A stretch of 32,311 nt of DNA from JBMTVN01 sp046047235. Its GTDB lineage: Bacteria; Verrucomicrobiota; Verrucomicrobiia; Limisphaerales; JAHDYP01. Made by a program: the position numbers and the translations under genes. How positions within the stretch are numbered: the first letter of the stretch is position 1; every line of letters starts with the position of its first letter. Under the pieces are notes generated by a model. That model was given only the letters and a program-made list of their open reading frames with translations. It was not told where the DNA came from and did no database searches. This document shows positions 1-8,275 of the stretch, one piece after another. The stretch is taken from contig JBJOII010000057.1 of NCBI GenBank assembly GCA_046047235.1, forward strand, positions 1 to 32,311. Reading direction: 5' to 3'.

Positions 1-48
1 TGAAGCTCCCCAAAACCAGCCCAAAACCTGTAACCCCTAAACCAACAT

Positions 49-86
49 GTGTTACCTATGTTCTGACCCAAAAGTGTTACCTATGT
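49..86. repeat. Pair of 13-bp direct repeats resembling an insertion-sequence end
   Basis: The 13-mer GTGTTACCTATGT occurs at 49-61 and again at 74-86, 25 bp apart, and each copy is followed by a similar short T/C tract and GA. Repeated short motifs of this look occur at the ends of some integrase-type (IS21/IS481-like) insertion sequences. No transposase is present downstream, so any element would have to extend to the left, outside the window. The repeat is seen directly; the insertion-sequence interpretation is from memory and uncertain. Confidence 0.35.
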
Positions 87-99
87 CTTGACTGCGCCC

Positions 100-221
100 C
101 TCAGCCCTCAGCCCTCAGCCCTCAGCCCTCAGCCCTCAGCCCTCAGCGCTCAGCGCTCAGCGCTCTGCGCTTTGCGCTTTGCCCTCCGCTCTCATTTCAG
201 CTATCCCATCTCCCAGCTCCC
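100..221 (+). repeat. Heptanucleotide repeat array, copy 1
   Basis: Thirteen consecutive 7-mers run from 100 to 190 without a phase break: six CTCAGCC, three CTCAGCG, then CTCTGCG, CTTTGCG, CTTTGCC and CTCCGCT. After ten unrelated bases come three more 7-mers ending in TCCC (201-221). The array is homogeneous on the left and degenerates to the right. It lies just in front of dctP. An open frame runs through it because three heptamers equal seven codons, but the resulting Ser/Pro/Ala/Leu repeat is not a plausible start for dctP. Confidence 0.9.
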
Positions 222-231
222 GGACCACCTC

Positions 232-1224
232 ATGCGCAAACACTGGGCCATTCTCATCCTCACCCTCCTTACTGCGCTCTCCCTCATCTCGCTCATCACC
301 ACCTCACGCAACCGCATGCGCACCACCACGCTGCGCCTCGGGCACTCGCTCAATACAGAGCACCCGGTCCACCTCGCCATGGAAGCGCTCGCGCAGGAAG
401 TCAACGAGCGCTCCCGGGGCCAACTCCAAATCCAGATCTTCCCCAATAGCCAGCTCGGTTCGGAACGCGAAATGATCGAACTCACCCAGCTCGGCGCAAT
501 CGACATGGTGAAGACCTCCACCTCCCCCCTCGAGGGTTTCGCCCCCGTCATGGGCGTCTTCTCCATCCCTTACGTCTTCACCAGCGAAGAGCACTTCTGG
601 AAGATCATCGAAGGACCCATCGGACAAAACCTCCTTCTCGCCGCCACCAATCAACTCCTCCGCGGCCTCTGCTACTACGACGCCGGCAGCCGCAGCTTCT
701 ATAGCAAATCCAAACCCATCCTCACCCCCTCCGACCTGCAAGGACTGAAAATCCGGGTCCAAAACAGCCGCACCGCCATTGATATGGTCAAAACCATGGG
801 CGGCGCCCCCACACCCATCTCCTTCGGCGAACTCTATACCGCCCTCGACCAGGGCGTCGTCGATGGCGCTGAAAATAACCCGCCCAGCTTCCTCACTTCC
901 CGCCACTACGAGGTCTGCCCACACTACACGCTTGATGAGCATACCCGCGTCCCCGATATCCTCCTCATCCACACCCACGTCTGGGACCAGCTCACCCCCG
1001 AATACCAGCAGATCCTCCAATCCTCCGCCAATAACTCCGCCCGCTTCCAACGCCAACTCTGGAAAACCCAAACCGCCGAAGCCCTCCAGCAAGTCCAGGA
1101 CGCCGGCGTCACGATCCACACCCCTGATATCACCAGCTTCCAACAAGCCGCCATCCCCCTGCATCAAGCCTACCAAAACTCCCCCGTCGGCCACCTCATC
1201 CGGCAAATCCAAGCCACCCCCTGA
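232..1224 (+). CDS. dctP: TRAP transporter solute-binding protein, DctP family
   Basis: This is the periplasmic substrate-binding subunit of a tripartite ATP-independent transporter, which captures an organic acid or sugar acid for sodium-driven import. The 330-residue product starts with a basic N-terminus and a hydrophobic export or anchor segment (residues 6-23). The family signature follows, including GLKIRVQN, whose arginine normally binds the ligand carboxylate, and the GAENNPPSF loop. The ATG at 232 was chosen because everything upstream is repeat DNA. The stop lies 5 bp before dctQ, so the three subunits form an operon. The ligand cannot be read from the sequence. The family is certain. 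Confidence 0.95.
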   Translation: MRKHWAILILTLLTALSLISLITTSRNRMRTTTLRLGHSLNTEHPVHLAMEALAQEVNERSRGQLQIQIFPNSQLGSEREMIELTQLGAIDMVKTSTSPLEGFAPVMGVFSIPYVFTSEEHFWKIIEGPIGQNLLLAATNQLLRGLCYYDAGSRSFYSKSKPILTPSDLQGLKIRVQNSRTAIDMVKTMGGAPTPISFGELYTALDQGVVDGAENNPPSFLTSRHYEVCPHYTLDEHTRVPDILLIHTHVWDQLTPEYQQILQSSANNSARFQRQLWKTQTAEALQQVQDAGVTIHTPDITSFQQAAIPLHQAYQNSPVGHLIRQIQATP

Positions 1225-1229
1225 ACCCT

Positions 1230-1721
1230 ATGCCCCCCTCTGTCACCCAAGTCAGACATCTCCTCGCCCGATTCCTCGATGCCACGGTCATCGTCCTCAT
1301 GGCCGCCCTGGTCCTCGATGTCCTCTGGCAGGTCGCCAGCCGCTACATCGCCCGACAACCCAGCGCCTGGACTGACGAACTCGCCACCCTCCTCGTCATC
1401 TGGCTCGCTCTCCTCGGCGCCAGCGCCGCCTTTGGCCGCAAAGCCCACCTCGGCATGGACTTCCTCACCCAACACCTCACCCCCCAACAACGCCGCATCA
1501 CGGAAACCATCTCCCACCTCATGGTCGCACTGTTCGCCTCTCTCATCCTCATCCTCGGAGGCATCCACCTCGTCCAACTGACCTGGCTCACCAACCAGGT
1601 CTCGCCAGCCCTCGGCGTCAAAATGGGCCACGTCTACCTCGCCCTCCCCATCAGCGGCACGTTCATCCTCCTGTTCGCGCTCGAGAACATCGTCCGCACG
1701 CTCACCCGGAAATCCAACTAA
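1230..1721 (+). CDS. dctQ: TRAP transporter small permease, DctQ family
   Basis: This is the four-helix membrane subunit that supports the large permease. The product has 163 residues, the usual size, with four hydrophobic segments and the characteristic block WTDELATLLVIWLALLGAS followed by GRKAHLGMDF, which is typical of DctQ. It starts 5 bp after dctP and ends 9 bp before dctM, so it should be translated from the same message. Nothing in it is unusual. It could only be mistaken for another DctQ paralogue, and the flanking dctP and dctM settle that. Confidence 0.94.
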   Translation: MPPSVTQVRHLLARFLDATVIVLMAALVLDVLWQVASRYIARQPSAWTDELATLLVIWLALLGASAAFGRKAHLGMDFLTQHLTPQQRRITETISHLMVALFASLILILGGIHLVQLTWLTNQVSPALGVKMGHVYLALPISGTFILLFALENIVRTLTRKSN

Positions 1722-1730
1722 CACCCACTC

Positions 1731-3038
1731 ATGGATTCCCCCGCCCTCGTCCTGGCTCTGGTCTTCCTCACGCTCCTGCTCGCCCATGCGCCTGTCGCCG
1801 TCGCCATGGCCATAGCCACACTCTCAGCCGCCTGGATCGCCCTCGGCTCCGTTGATACAGCCACCGCCGTCATCGCCCAACGCATGGCCACCAGCACCAG
1901 CAGCTTCTCCCTCCTCGCCATCCCCTTCTTCGTCCTCTCCGGACTCCTCATGGGCCAGGGCGGCATCGCCCGACGCCTCGTGCACCTCGCCCAAACTCTC
2001 GTCGGCCGCTTCCCCGGCGGCCTCGCCCTGGTCAATGTCCTCACATGTATGCTCTTCGGAGCCATCAGCGGCTCCGCCACCGCAGCTGTTAGCTCCGTCG
2101 GCGGCTTCATGATCCCTCAACTCGAGCAAAAGGGATATCCCAGGAACTTTGCCGTCGCCCTCAATACTACCGCCGCCACTACCGGCCTCCTCATCCCGCC
2201 CAGCAATATCATGATCGTCTTCGCCCTCGCCTCAGGCGGCAGTGTCTCCATCGCCACGCTCTTCCTCGCCGGAGTAGGCCCCGGCCTCACTTTCGGTCTC
2301 CTCCTCATGCTCGTCGCCAGCCTCCTCAGCCGCCACCACCACTACGGCTCCACCACCTACCACGCCTCCTGGCAGGAAACGCTCCGCGCCTTCCAACAAT
2401 CCTTCCTCAGCCTGCTCCTCGTCGGCATCGTCCTCGGCGGAATCCTCACCGGCGCCTTCACCGCCACCGAAGCCGCCGCCATCGCCGTCGCCTACGCCTT
2501 CCTCCTCTCAGTCTGTATCTACCGCGAAGTCCAAATCTCCCAACTACCCCAAATCCTCCTCCAAACCGCCATCACCACCTCCGTCATCTTCCTCCTCATC
2601 GCCACCTCCATGGCCATGTCCTGGATCATGGCCCTCGAATCCATCCCTCAATACGTCAGCCAACTCTTCCTCTCCATCTCCTCCAATCCCCTCCTCCTCC
2701 TCCTCCTCATGAATGCCCTCCTGCTCGCCGCCGGCACCTTCATGGATATGACCCCGGCCGTGCTCATCTTCACCCCCATCCTCTCCCCCGTCGCCCAGCT
2801 CTGCGGTATGGATCCCGTCCACTTCGGCATCATGATGATCGCCAACCTCTGCATCGGCCTCTGCACCCCACCCGTGGGTACCTGCCTCTTCGTCGGTTGC
2901 TCCGTCGGCCAAACCTCCATCACCCGCATCACCCCAGCCCTCCTCCCCTTCTTCGCCGCCCTCCTCATCGCCCTCCTCCTTATCACTTACGTTCCCGCCA
3001 TCACGCTCGCCCTCCCCCATGCCCTCAACCTGAAATAA
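1731..3038 (+). CDS. dctM: TRAP transporter large permease, DctM family
   Basis: This is the main membrane subunit of the TRAP transporter, which moves substrate together with sodium. At 435 residues it is full length and is built almost entirely of hydrophobic helices. Typical DctM blocks are visible: GAISGSATAAVSSVGG, the segment TTGLLIPPSNIMIVFALASG, and near the C-terminus GIMMIANLCIGLCTPPVGT, which contains one of the re-entrant-loop proline motifs. It follows dctQ by 9 bp. The next gene starts 103 bp downstream with no terminator between them, so read-through into the oxidoreductase gene is likely. Confidence 0.95.
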   Translation: MDSPALVLALVFLTLLLAHAPVAVAMAIATLSAAWIALGSVDTATAVIAQRMATSTSSFSLLAIPFFVLSGLLMGQGGIARRLVHLAQTLVGRFPGGLALVNVLTCMLFGAISGSATAAVSSVGGFMIPQLEQKGYPRNFAVALNTTAATTGLLIPPSNIMIVFALASGGSVSIATLFLAGVGPGLTFGLLLMLVASLLSRHHHYGSTTYHASWQETLRAFQQSFLSLLLVGIVLGGILTGAFTATEAAAIAVAYAFLLSVCIYREVQISQLPQILLQTAITTSVIFLLIATSMAMSWIMALESIPQYVSQLFLSISSNPLLLLLLMNALLLAAGTFMDMTPAVLIFTPILSPVAQLCGMDPVHFGIMMIANLCIGLCTPPVGTCLFVGCSVGQTSITRITPALLPFFAALLIALLLITYVPAITLALPHALNLK

Positions 3039-3141
3039 ACCCTCCCAACCCCACCCAAGTCATTGCCTTCCACCACGGCTTGTGGCTCAATCCATCCCCA
3101 TCAACCCAAACGCTAACCGCGCCACAGCGCTACCCCGTACC

Positions 3142-4650
3142 ATGAAACAAATCCATCGTCGCCAGTTCCTCCAACAAACACTCCTCACCACCACCGGCAT
3201 CCTCGCCGCCCCAGCCTTCCTCAGAGCAGCCTCACCCGGCTCCACCCTGGGCACCGCCGTCATCGGCGTCGGCGGCCGCGGGGGTTCCCACCTCGATGCC
3301 TTCGCCAGTAGCGCAAAAACAGAAGTCCGCTTCATCATCGATATCGACGAAAAAATCGGCGCCTCCCGCGCCGAGTCAGTCGCAAAAAAACAGGGCAAAG
3401 CACCCAAGGTCGTCAAAGACATGCGGGAAGCCTTCGATTCCAATGACGTCGATATCGTCAGCACAGCCACCCCAAACCACTGGCACGCGCTCGCCGGTGT
3501 CTGGGCTATGCAGGCCGGTAAAGATATCTACATCGAAAAACCCATCTCCTACACGGTCGCCGAAGGAGCAGCCCTCGTCGCCGCCGCCAAAAAATATAAC
3601 CGCATGTGCCAGGTCGGCACCCAATGCCGGTCCAATGCCGCCATCCAACAAGCCATGGAATTCCTCCACAATGGCGGCATCGGTGAAGTCCGCCTCGCCC
3701 GCGGCCTCTGCTACAAACGCCGCAAATCCATCGGCGCCCTCGGCAACTACCCCATCCCCGCCGAAGTCGACTTCAACCTCTGGTCAGGCCCCGCCCCCTA
3801 CACCGACCCCAAACTCACCCGCGAACGCTTCCACTACGACTGGCATTGGCAACGCCACTACGGCAACGGTGACTCCGGCAACCAAGGCCCCCACCAAACC
3901 GATATCGCCCGCTGGGGCCTTAACGTCGATGCCCACCCCCAATCCGTCATCGCCTACGGCGGACGCCTAGGCTACCAAGCCGAACGAAACGACCCCAATT
4001 ACGTCGATGCCGGTGATACCGCCAATACCGAAGTCGCCATCTACGACTACGGCGACCGCTGCATGGTCTTCGAAACCCGCGGCCTCTCCGTCGATGACTC
4101 CGCCGACTACGAAGTCAACATGCTCTTCAAAAGCACCAAAGGGAACAAAATCGGCGTCATCTTCTACGGAACCCGCGGCTACCTCGTGCAGGATAGCTAC
4201 ACCCACTGCGTCGCTTATGACCTCAACCTCAATGTCATCCGCGAATTCAACGGCGGTGGTGACCACTTCGGCAACTTCATCGACGCCTGCATCAGCCGCA
4301 AAAGCGACACCCTGAATGCCGACGCGTGGGAGGGCCACCTCTCCGCCGCCGTCGCCCACCTCGCCAATATCTCCTACTACCTCGGCGAACAAAACCTCGT
4401 CTCCCCCAGGGAAGCCAAACGCATCCTCTCCCGCATCAACAGCAAGGACGATAACGTCGCCACCCTCGAACGCACCCTGCGCCACCTCACCGATAACGGC
4501 GTGGACCTCGAAAAATACCCCATCTCCATGGGACCCCACCTCAAGTTCGATCCCGCACAAGAAACATTCACCAACTCCAGCGAAGCCAATGCCCTCCTAA
4601 CCCGCGCTTACCGCGACGGCTTCGTCTGCCCCACCGCAGACCAGGTCTAA
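3142..4650 (+). CDS. Gfo/Idh/MocA-family oxidoreductase with twin-arginine signal
   Basis: This is an NAD(P)-dependent sugar or inositol dehydrogenase-like enzyme, 502 residues long. The N-terminus has a twin-arginine export motif (HRRQFLQQ, residues 5-12) followed by a hydrophobic stretch to about residue 30, so it is probably exported folded with its cofactor. The nucleotide-binding loop VIGVGGRGG is at about 40-48, the family EKP motif at 132-134, and a conserved GNQGPHQTDIARWG block lies in the second half. The ATG at 3142 gives the proper signal; an upstream in-frame start would add an implausible 20 residues. It lies behind dctPQM and before a strong terminator, so it may act on the transported compound. 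The substrate is unknown. Confidence 0.9.
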   Translation: MKQIHRRQFLQQTLLTTTGILAAPAFLRAASPGSTLGTAVIGVGGRGGSHLDAFASSAKTEVRFIIDIDEKIGASRAESVAKKQGKAPKVVKDMREAFDSNDVDIVSTATPNHWHALAGVWAMQAGKDIYIEKPISYTVAEGAALVAAAKKYNRMCQVGTQCRSNAAIQQAMEFLHNGGIGEVRLARGLCYKRRKSIGALGNYPIPAEVDFNLWSGPAPYTDPKLTRERFHYDWHWQRHYGNGDSGNQGPHQTDIARWGLNVDAHPQSVIAYGGRLGYQAERNDPNYVDAGDTANTEVAIYDYGDRCMVFETRGLSVDDSADYEVNMLFKSTKGNKIGVIFYGTRGYLVQDSYTHCVAYDLNLNVIREFNGGGDHFGNFIDACISRKSDTLNADAWEGHLSAAVAHLANISYYLGEQNLVSPREAKRILSRINSKDDNVATLERTLRHLTDNGVDLEKYPISMGPHLKFDPAQETFTNSSEANALLTRAYRDGFVCPTADQV

Positions 4651-4669
4651 CCCCCCCCAAACAACGTCC

Positions 4670-4706
4670 AGCCCGGGTGGCCCCAACCACCCGGGCTTTT
4701 TCTTCT
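4670..4706 (+). terminator. Rho-independent terminator after the TRAP/oxidoreductase operon
   Basis: A perfect 11-bp stem, AGCCCGGGTGG paired with CCACCCGGGCT, encloses the six-base loop CCCCAA and is followed by TTTTCTTCTC. It begins 20 bp after the oxidoreductase stop and is the clearest terminator in the window. Confidence 0.9.
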
Positions 4707-4720
4707 CACTACCCCACCTC

Positions 4721-4846
4721 CCATATCCGATATCCCATATCCGATATCCCATATCCCTTCCCCCCTCCTCGCGCGAAGCGCCCCATCCCCCGGCTCCCAG
4801 CGGCACGCCCCCGCGCGCCGCGACGCTTCCCGCTTTGCGCTCCCCT
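4721..4846 (+). repeat. Heptamer arrays between terminator and L,D-transpeptidase gene
   Basis: Five in-phase 7-mers alternate CCATATC and CGATATC at 4721-4755. A second short run follows at 4826-4846 (CTTCCCG, CTTTGCG, CTCCCCT), of the same kind as the larger arrays elsewhere in the window. Between them lies GC-rich DNA without an obvious gene. No promoter is evident. Confidence 0.75.
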
Positions 4847-4884
4847 CCCCTCCATGCGTATAGTCCATCCCAAGAGTGAGATGG

Positions 4885-6102
4885 ATGACCCACTATCCGA
4901 TGCGAAAACGCCGGAACCCCTGGTTCCCTCGCTTCGTCATGGGCGCAGTCCTGCTCACAGCCTGCCTCATCTGGTGGCTTGATTGGCAACCCCCTTCCAA
5001 ACAAACCGAAAGCGCCCGCGACCTCCTCGGCTACGCACCCCGCACAACCTTCAGCCCCTCTACCAACCAGCCCACGCCCCCCACGGAAAACCCGGTCGAC
5101 CTCCCGGATATTGATCTGCCCCCCGAACTCGAACTCCTGCCTTCCCGTATCGCCGACAGTCTTGTCTCCACCGCCCCACCCCTAACCCCCTTCAAACCCA
5201 ATCCCAGCCTCATCATCCCCCCCGCCCCCTCCCACACCTGGCCCGCCCGCCCTGTCGATACTGTTCTCGAAGCCCAAATCGCCCTCGGCCGACTCGGCTT
5301 CAGCTGCGGCCCCATCGACGGCCTCAATGGCCCCAAAACCCGACGCGCCGTCGAGGCTTTCCAGCAACTCCAAAACATCCCCAAAACCGGGAAGCTCGAC
5401 CTCACCACCAAATCGCACCTCCTGCTCACTGAACCCCCGCTCACCCGCTTCACCATCACCACCCAGGACCTCCAACGCCTCACCCCCATCCCCACCACCT
5501 GGATCGGCAAAGCCAACGCAACCCGCCTCGAGTTCGAAACGCTGATCGAAATGGTCTCCGAACGCTCCCACGCCAACCCCAACCTCATCCGCCAACTCAA
5601 CCAGAACCTCGACTGGCGCAACCTCCACCCCGGCTCCGCCCTCACCGTCCCCAGCGTCCGCCCCCCCACCGTCCGCGCTAAAGCCGCCTCCATCAAGATC
5701 CACCTCGACTCCCGTGTACTCGAGGTCTTCGACGCCATCACCAACCGCGTCGCGCTCTTCCCCTGCTCCATCGCCCGCGAAGTCCAAAACCGCCTCGTCG
5801 GCCGCCTCCAAATTACAACCATCGCCCACGAACCCGAATACCTCTTCGTCCCCTCCCGCTTCCGCCAAACCCCCGAAGTCCGCCAAATCAAACAAAACCT
5901 CTCCATCCCACCCGGTCCCAATAACCCCGTCGGCCTCGTCTGGATCGGGCTCGACCGACCCGGCTACGGGATCCACGGCTCCCCCAACCCCGAACGCATC
6001 GGCGAAGCCGAATCCCTCGGTTGCTTCCGCCTCACCAACTGGGACGCCCAACTCCTCGCCCAACTCTCCTGGCCCGGCATGCCCGTCGATATCACCCACT
6101 AA
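4885..6102 (+). CDS. L,D-transpeptidase (YkuD family) with peptidoglycan-binding domain
   Basis: This is a cell-wall enzyme expected to form L,D cross-links or attach proteins to peptidoglycan in the periplasm. The product is about 405 residues. It has a basic N-terminus and one membrane-anchor segment, then a proline-rich linker, a peptidoglycan-binding domain (around QIALGRLGFSCGPIDGLNG), a LysM-like stretch ending in LHPGSALTVPS, and a C-terminal YkuD domain. The catalytic signature is HGS followed by SLGCFRL, with the nucleophilic cysteine near residue 380. The ATG at 4885 was chosen because AAGAG lies just upstream; GTG 4876 and ATG 4900 are alternatives. It probably forms a unit with the next gene. 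Confidence 0.87.
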   Translation: MTHYPMRKRRNPWFPRFVMGAVLLTACLIWWLDWQPPSKQTESARDLLGYAPRTTFSPSTNQPTPPTENPVDLPDIDLPPELELLPSRIADSLVSTAPPLTPFKPNPSLIIPPAPSHTWPARPVDTVLEAQIALGRLGFSCGPIDGLNGPKTRRAVEAFQQLQNIPKTGKLDLTTKSHLLLTEPPLTRFTITTQDLQRLTPIPTTWIGKANATRLEFETLIEMVSERSHANPNLIRQLNQNLDWRNLHPGSALTVPSVRPPTVRAKAASIKIHLDSRVLEVFDAITNRVALFPCSIAREVQNRLVGRLQITTIAHEPEYLFVPSRFRQTPEVRQIKQNLSIPPGPNNPVGLVWIGLDRPGYGIHGSPNPERIGEAESLGCFRLTNWDAQLLAQLSWPGMPVDITH

Positions 6103-6122
6103 CCCCCAAACCCAACCACACC

Positions 6123-6671
6123 ATGAGCACGCGCTATAGCTTCCGCCTCAAAAGTAGCGACCCCCGGCGCGAACTCCCCCATAAGCTCCTCCTCTCCCAG
6201 GACTACGAGGAAACCCCCACCCATACCCTCCATCGACTCCTCGGTTACCTCCTCTTTTTCCGCGAACGACTCGAAATCACCGCCAACCTCCAAAACGACA
6301 ACATCCCCTTCCGCCCCGACCTCGTCGAACTCGACTACCAACTCCGCCCCATCCTCTGGGTCGAGTGCGGCCCCGTCACCACCGAGAAACTCGACCGCCT
6401 CGCCATCAAGGCTCCCGATGCCAAAATCTGGATCCTCCAACCCTCCCCTGAAGACGCCGCCACCCTCCACCAGGCCATGCAACGCCTGCGTCTCCGAACC
6501 AACCGCTACCAGATCCTCGCCCTCGACGCCGTCATGGTTCAGGAAATGACTGACCTCCTCCAGCCCCGCAATGATGTCTTCTGGGTCAACGGAACCTTCG
6601 ACCCTCCCCTCCTCCAGTTCGAATTCAATGGCCTCTGGTTCGACCACGAATTCACCATCCTCCCCTACTGA
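6123..6671 (+). CDS. YaeQ-like protein
   Basis: The 182-residue product matches the layout of YaeQ proteins, which have a fold related to PD-(D/E)XK nucleases but whose function is not settled. Visible landmarks are the segment LGYLLFFRERLEITANL, and LDYQLRPILWVECGPV followed by KLDRLAIKA, matching the E. coli pattern of an acidic, aromatic-rich strand followed by a lysine-containing helix. The ATG at 6123 follows the L,D-transpeptidase stop by 20 bp, suggesting co-transcription. It ends 7 bp from the convergent transporter gene, with no clear terminator between them. The assignment rests on overall resemblance. Confidence 0.7.
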   Translation: MSTRYSFRLKSSDPRRELPHKLLLSQDYEETPTHTLHRLLGYLLFFRERLEITANLQNDNIPFRPDLVELDYQLRPILWVECGPVTTEKLDRLAIKAPDAKIWILQPSPEDAATLHQAMQRLRLRTNRYQILALDAVMVQEMTDLLQPRNDVFWVNGTFDPPLLQFEFNGLWFDHEFTILPY

Positions 6672-6678
6672 GCCCACC

Positions 6679-8031
6679 TCACCCCGGCAACAGGCTCAGC
6701 ACCGCACGCCACGCCATAAAGCCAATCACTCCCAGACTCACCCACAACGCCACGTCATAAGCCCACCCCGGCCGCAACTCCGGCACAGTCGCCCGATACC
6801 GGAACCGCATAGCCTCATACCCCACCACCACCAAAAACAACGCATTGCTGATCCCCATAAACGTCACCAGCAACAACGGCTTCCGCACCACCAAATACGT
6901 CAACGCCGCCAACCCCACAAACACCACCGCCACCACCGCCGTCCAACGCCTCCGCACCCCCTCATCCCGCCAATCCAACCACCCCGCCAACCCAAAGCAA
7001 TCCACCCACACCCGCGAAAACCCAGCCGTGTTCGCAAAGACCGTCGAAAACAAAACAGCAAACGCACACACCAAAAATAACCACTTCGCACCACCCCCCA
7101 ATACCCCCGTAAACATCTGCGATAGCTGCACCACAAACGCATCCCCGTCCGCCAATACCGCCTCCCCATGCAATACACTCGCCCCCAATAAATAAAAACC
7201 CACGGTCGCCACGGTATACACCGCCATCGAAACCACCGCGTCCACCACCATCACCCGCATCCATCCCCGCGCCCTCCGCACCCACGCCTCACTCCCATCC
7301 CGCTCCCCCACCCACCTCGCATACCCCTTCTCCAAACACCAATACGGATACATCGAGACCTCCCCCGCAGCTACCCCCGTAATCCCAAATGCCGCCACCG
7401 CCAATCCCACTACCTCCCCTGGTAACCGAAACGAAAACCCTCCCGCCAAATCCCCCCAGCTAAACCGATACTCCGTCCCCTGCACCATCCACACACAAAC
7501 CCACACCCCCAGCACAAAAATCACGTTCAACCCAATCGCCACCCCCTCCACCCACCCATACCGTCCCCACACCAAAATCAAACCAATCACCCCAGCCAAC
7601 AAAAACACCCAGCCCCATACCGGAACCCCGGACACACCCTGCATCAACACCTGCGCCGCCCCACCCAAAACACCGCCCTGCCCCACCATGTTCGCCACCA
7701 TATAAGCCATCCCCACCCAAACCGCCCAATGCAAACCCCGCCACCCACCCCCAGCCCGACCCCGGTTCCACGCCTGAAATGTCGTCTCCCCCCACATCAC
7801 GCACTGACGCCCATACTCCACCTGAACCGCCACCTTCACCACACACCCCAATAAAACCACCCACAACAACGCAAACCCCGCCCGCGCACCCAACGCCGTC
7901 GTCGCCACCAACTCCCCACTCCCCACAATCGCCGCCGATAAAATCAACCCCGGCCCCATATACCGCAACGCCCCCCATAAACCCGCCGGCGGCTCCATCA
8001 CACCCCCATGCTCACAATCTGCTTTCGCCAT
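6679..8031 (-). CDS. Nramp-related membrane transporter lacking canonical metal-site motifs
   Basis: This 450-residue, very hydrophobic protein has about eleven membrane segments and the order of elements seen in Nramp transporters. In helix 1 the canonical DPGN is replaced by GSGELVATT. In helix 6 the canonical MPH is replaced by GVAAGEVSMYP. Both substitutions remove residues that coordinate manganese or iron in classical members, so the substrate may differ. The ATG at 8031 was preferred over a TTG six codons upstream. The protein is strikingly rich in Trp, Val and Gly, partly because this strand is G-rich. Its neighbours give no clue to the substrate, and no manganese riboswitch was seen upstream. 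Confidence 0.72.
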   Translation of the reverse strand: MAKADCEHGGVMEPPAGLWGALRYMGPGLILSAAIVGSGELVATTALGARAGFALLWVVLLGCVVKVAVQVEYGRQCVMWGETTFQAWNRGRAGGGWRGLHWAVWVGMAYMVANMVGQGGVLGGAAQVLMQGVSGVPVWGWVFLLAGVIGLILVWGRYGWVEGVAIGLNVIFVLGVWVCVWMVQGTEYRFSWGDLAGGFSFRLPGEVVGLAVAAFGITGVAAGEVSMYPYWCLEKGYARWVGERDGSEAWVRRARGWMRVMVVDAVVSMAVYTVATVGFYLLGASVLHGEAVLADGDAFVVQLSQMFTGVLGGGAKWLFLVCAFAVLFSTVFANTAGFSRVWVDCFGLAGWLDWRDEGVRRRWTAVVAVVFVGLAALTYLVVRKPLLLVTFMGISNALFLVVVGYEAMRFRYRATVPELRPGWAYDVALWVSLGVIGFMAWRAVLSLLPG

Positions 8032-8083
8032 CACCCCCCACCTATACAAAACCCCAACCCCAGAAGCCAGAGGGCAGAGGTCT

Positions 8084-8218
8084 GGAGTCAGGAGTCAGGA
8101 GTCGGCTGTTCGCATCCATTCGCGTCCATTCGCGGTTAAAGCCAAAGGGCACAGGCCAACCGCCAACCGCCAACCGCCAACCGCCTGCGCTCTGCGCTCA
8201 GCTCTCAGCTCTCTGCGC
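8084..8218 (+). repeat. Heptamer array, copy 2, with an embedded 10-bp repeat
   Basis: Three 7-mers GGAGTCA, GGAGTCA and GGAGTCG lie at 8084-8104. A 10-bp repeat follows at 8111-8130 (CGCATCCATT, CGCGTCCATT). Then come nine in-phase 7-mers at 8156-8218: four CCAACCG, then CCTGCGC, TCTGCGC, two TCAGCTC and TCTGCGC. The island fills most of the gap between the divergent Nramp-like gene and the secreted-protein gene, so both promoters must lie in or beside it. Confidence 0.85.
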
Positions 8219-8275
8219 CCGCCCCTTGCACACCCACCAAAAAGGACTATCTTAAGCTTCAAATCCGTACCCCAT

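Noticed and set aside
304..1212. Long open frame antisense to dctP (302 codons)
   Set aside because: It is opposite a clear DctP gene and its translation is Gly/Val/Asp/Glu low complexity, produced by the C-rich composition.
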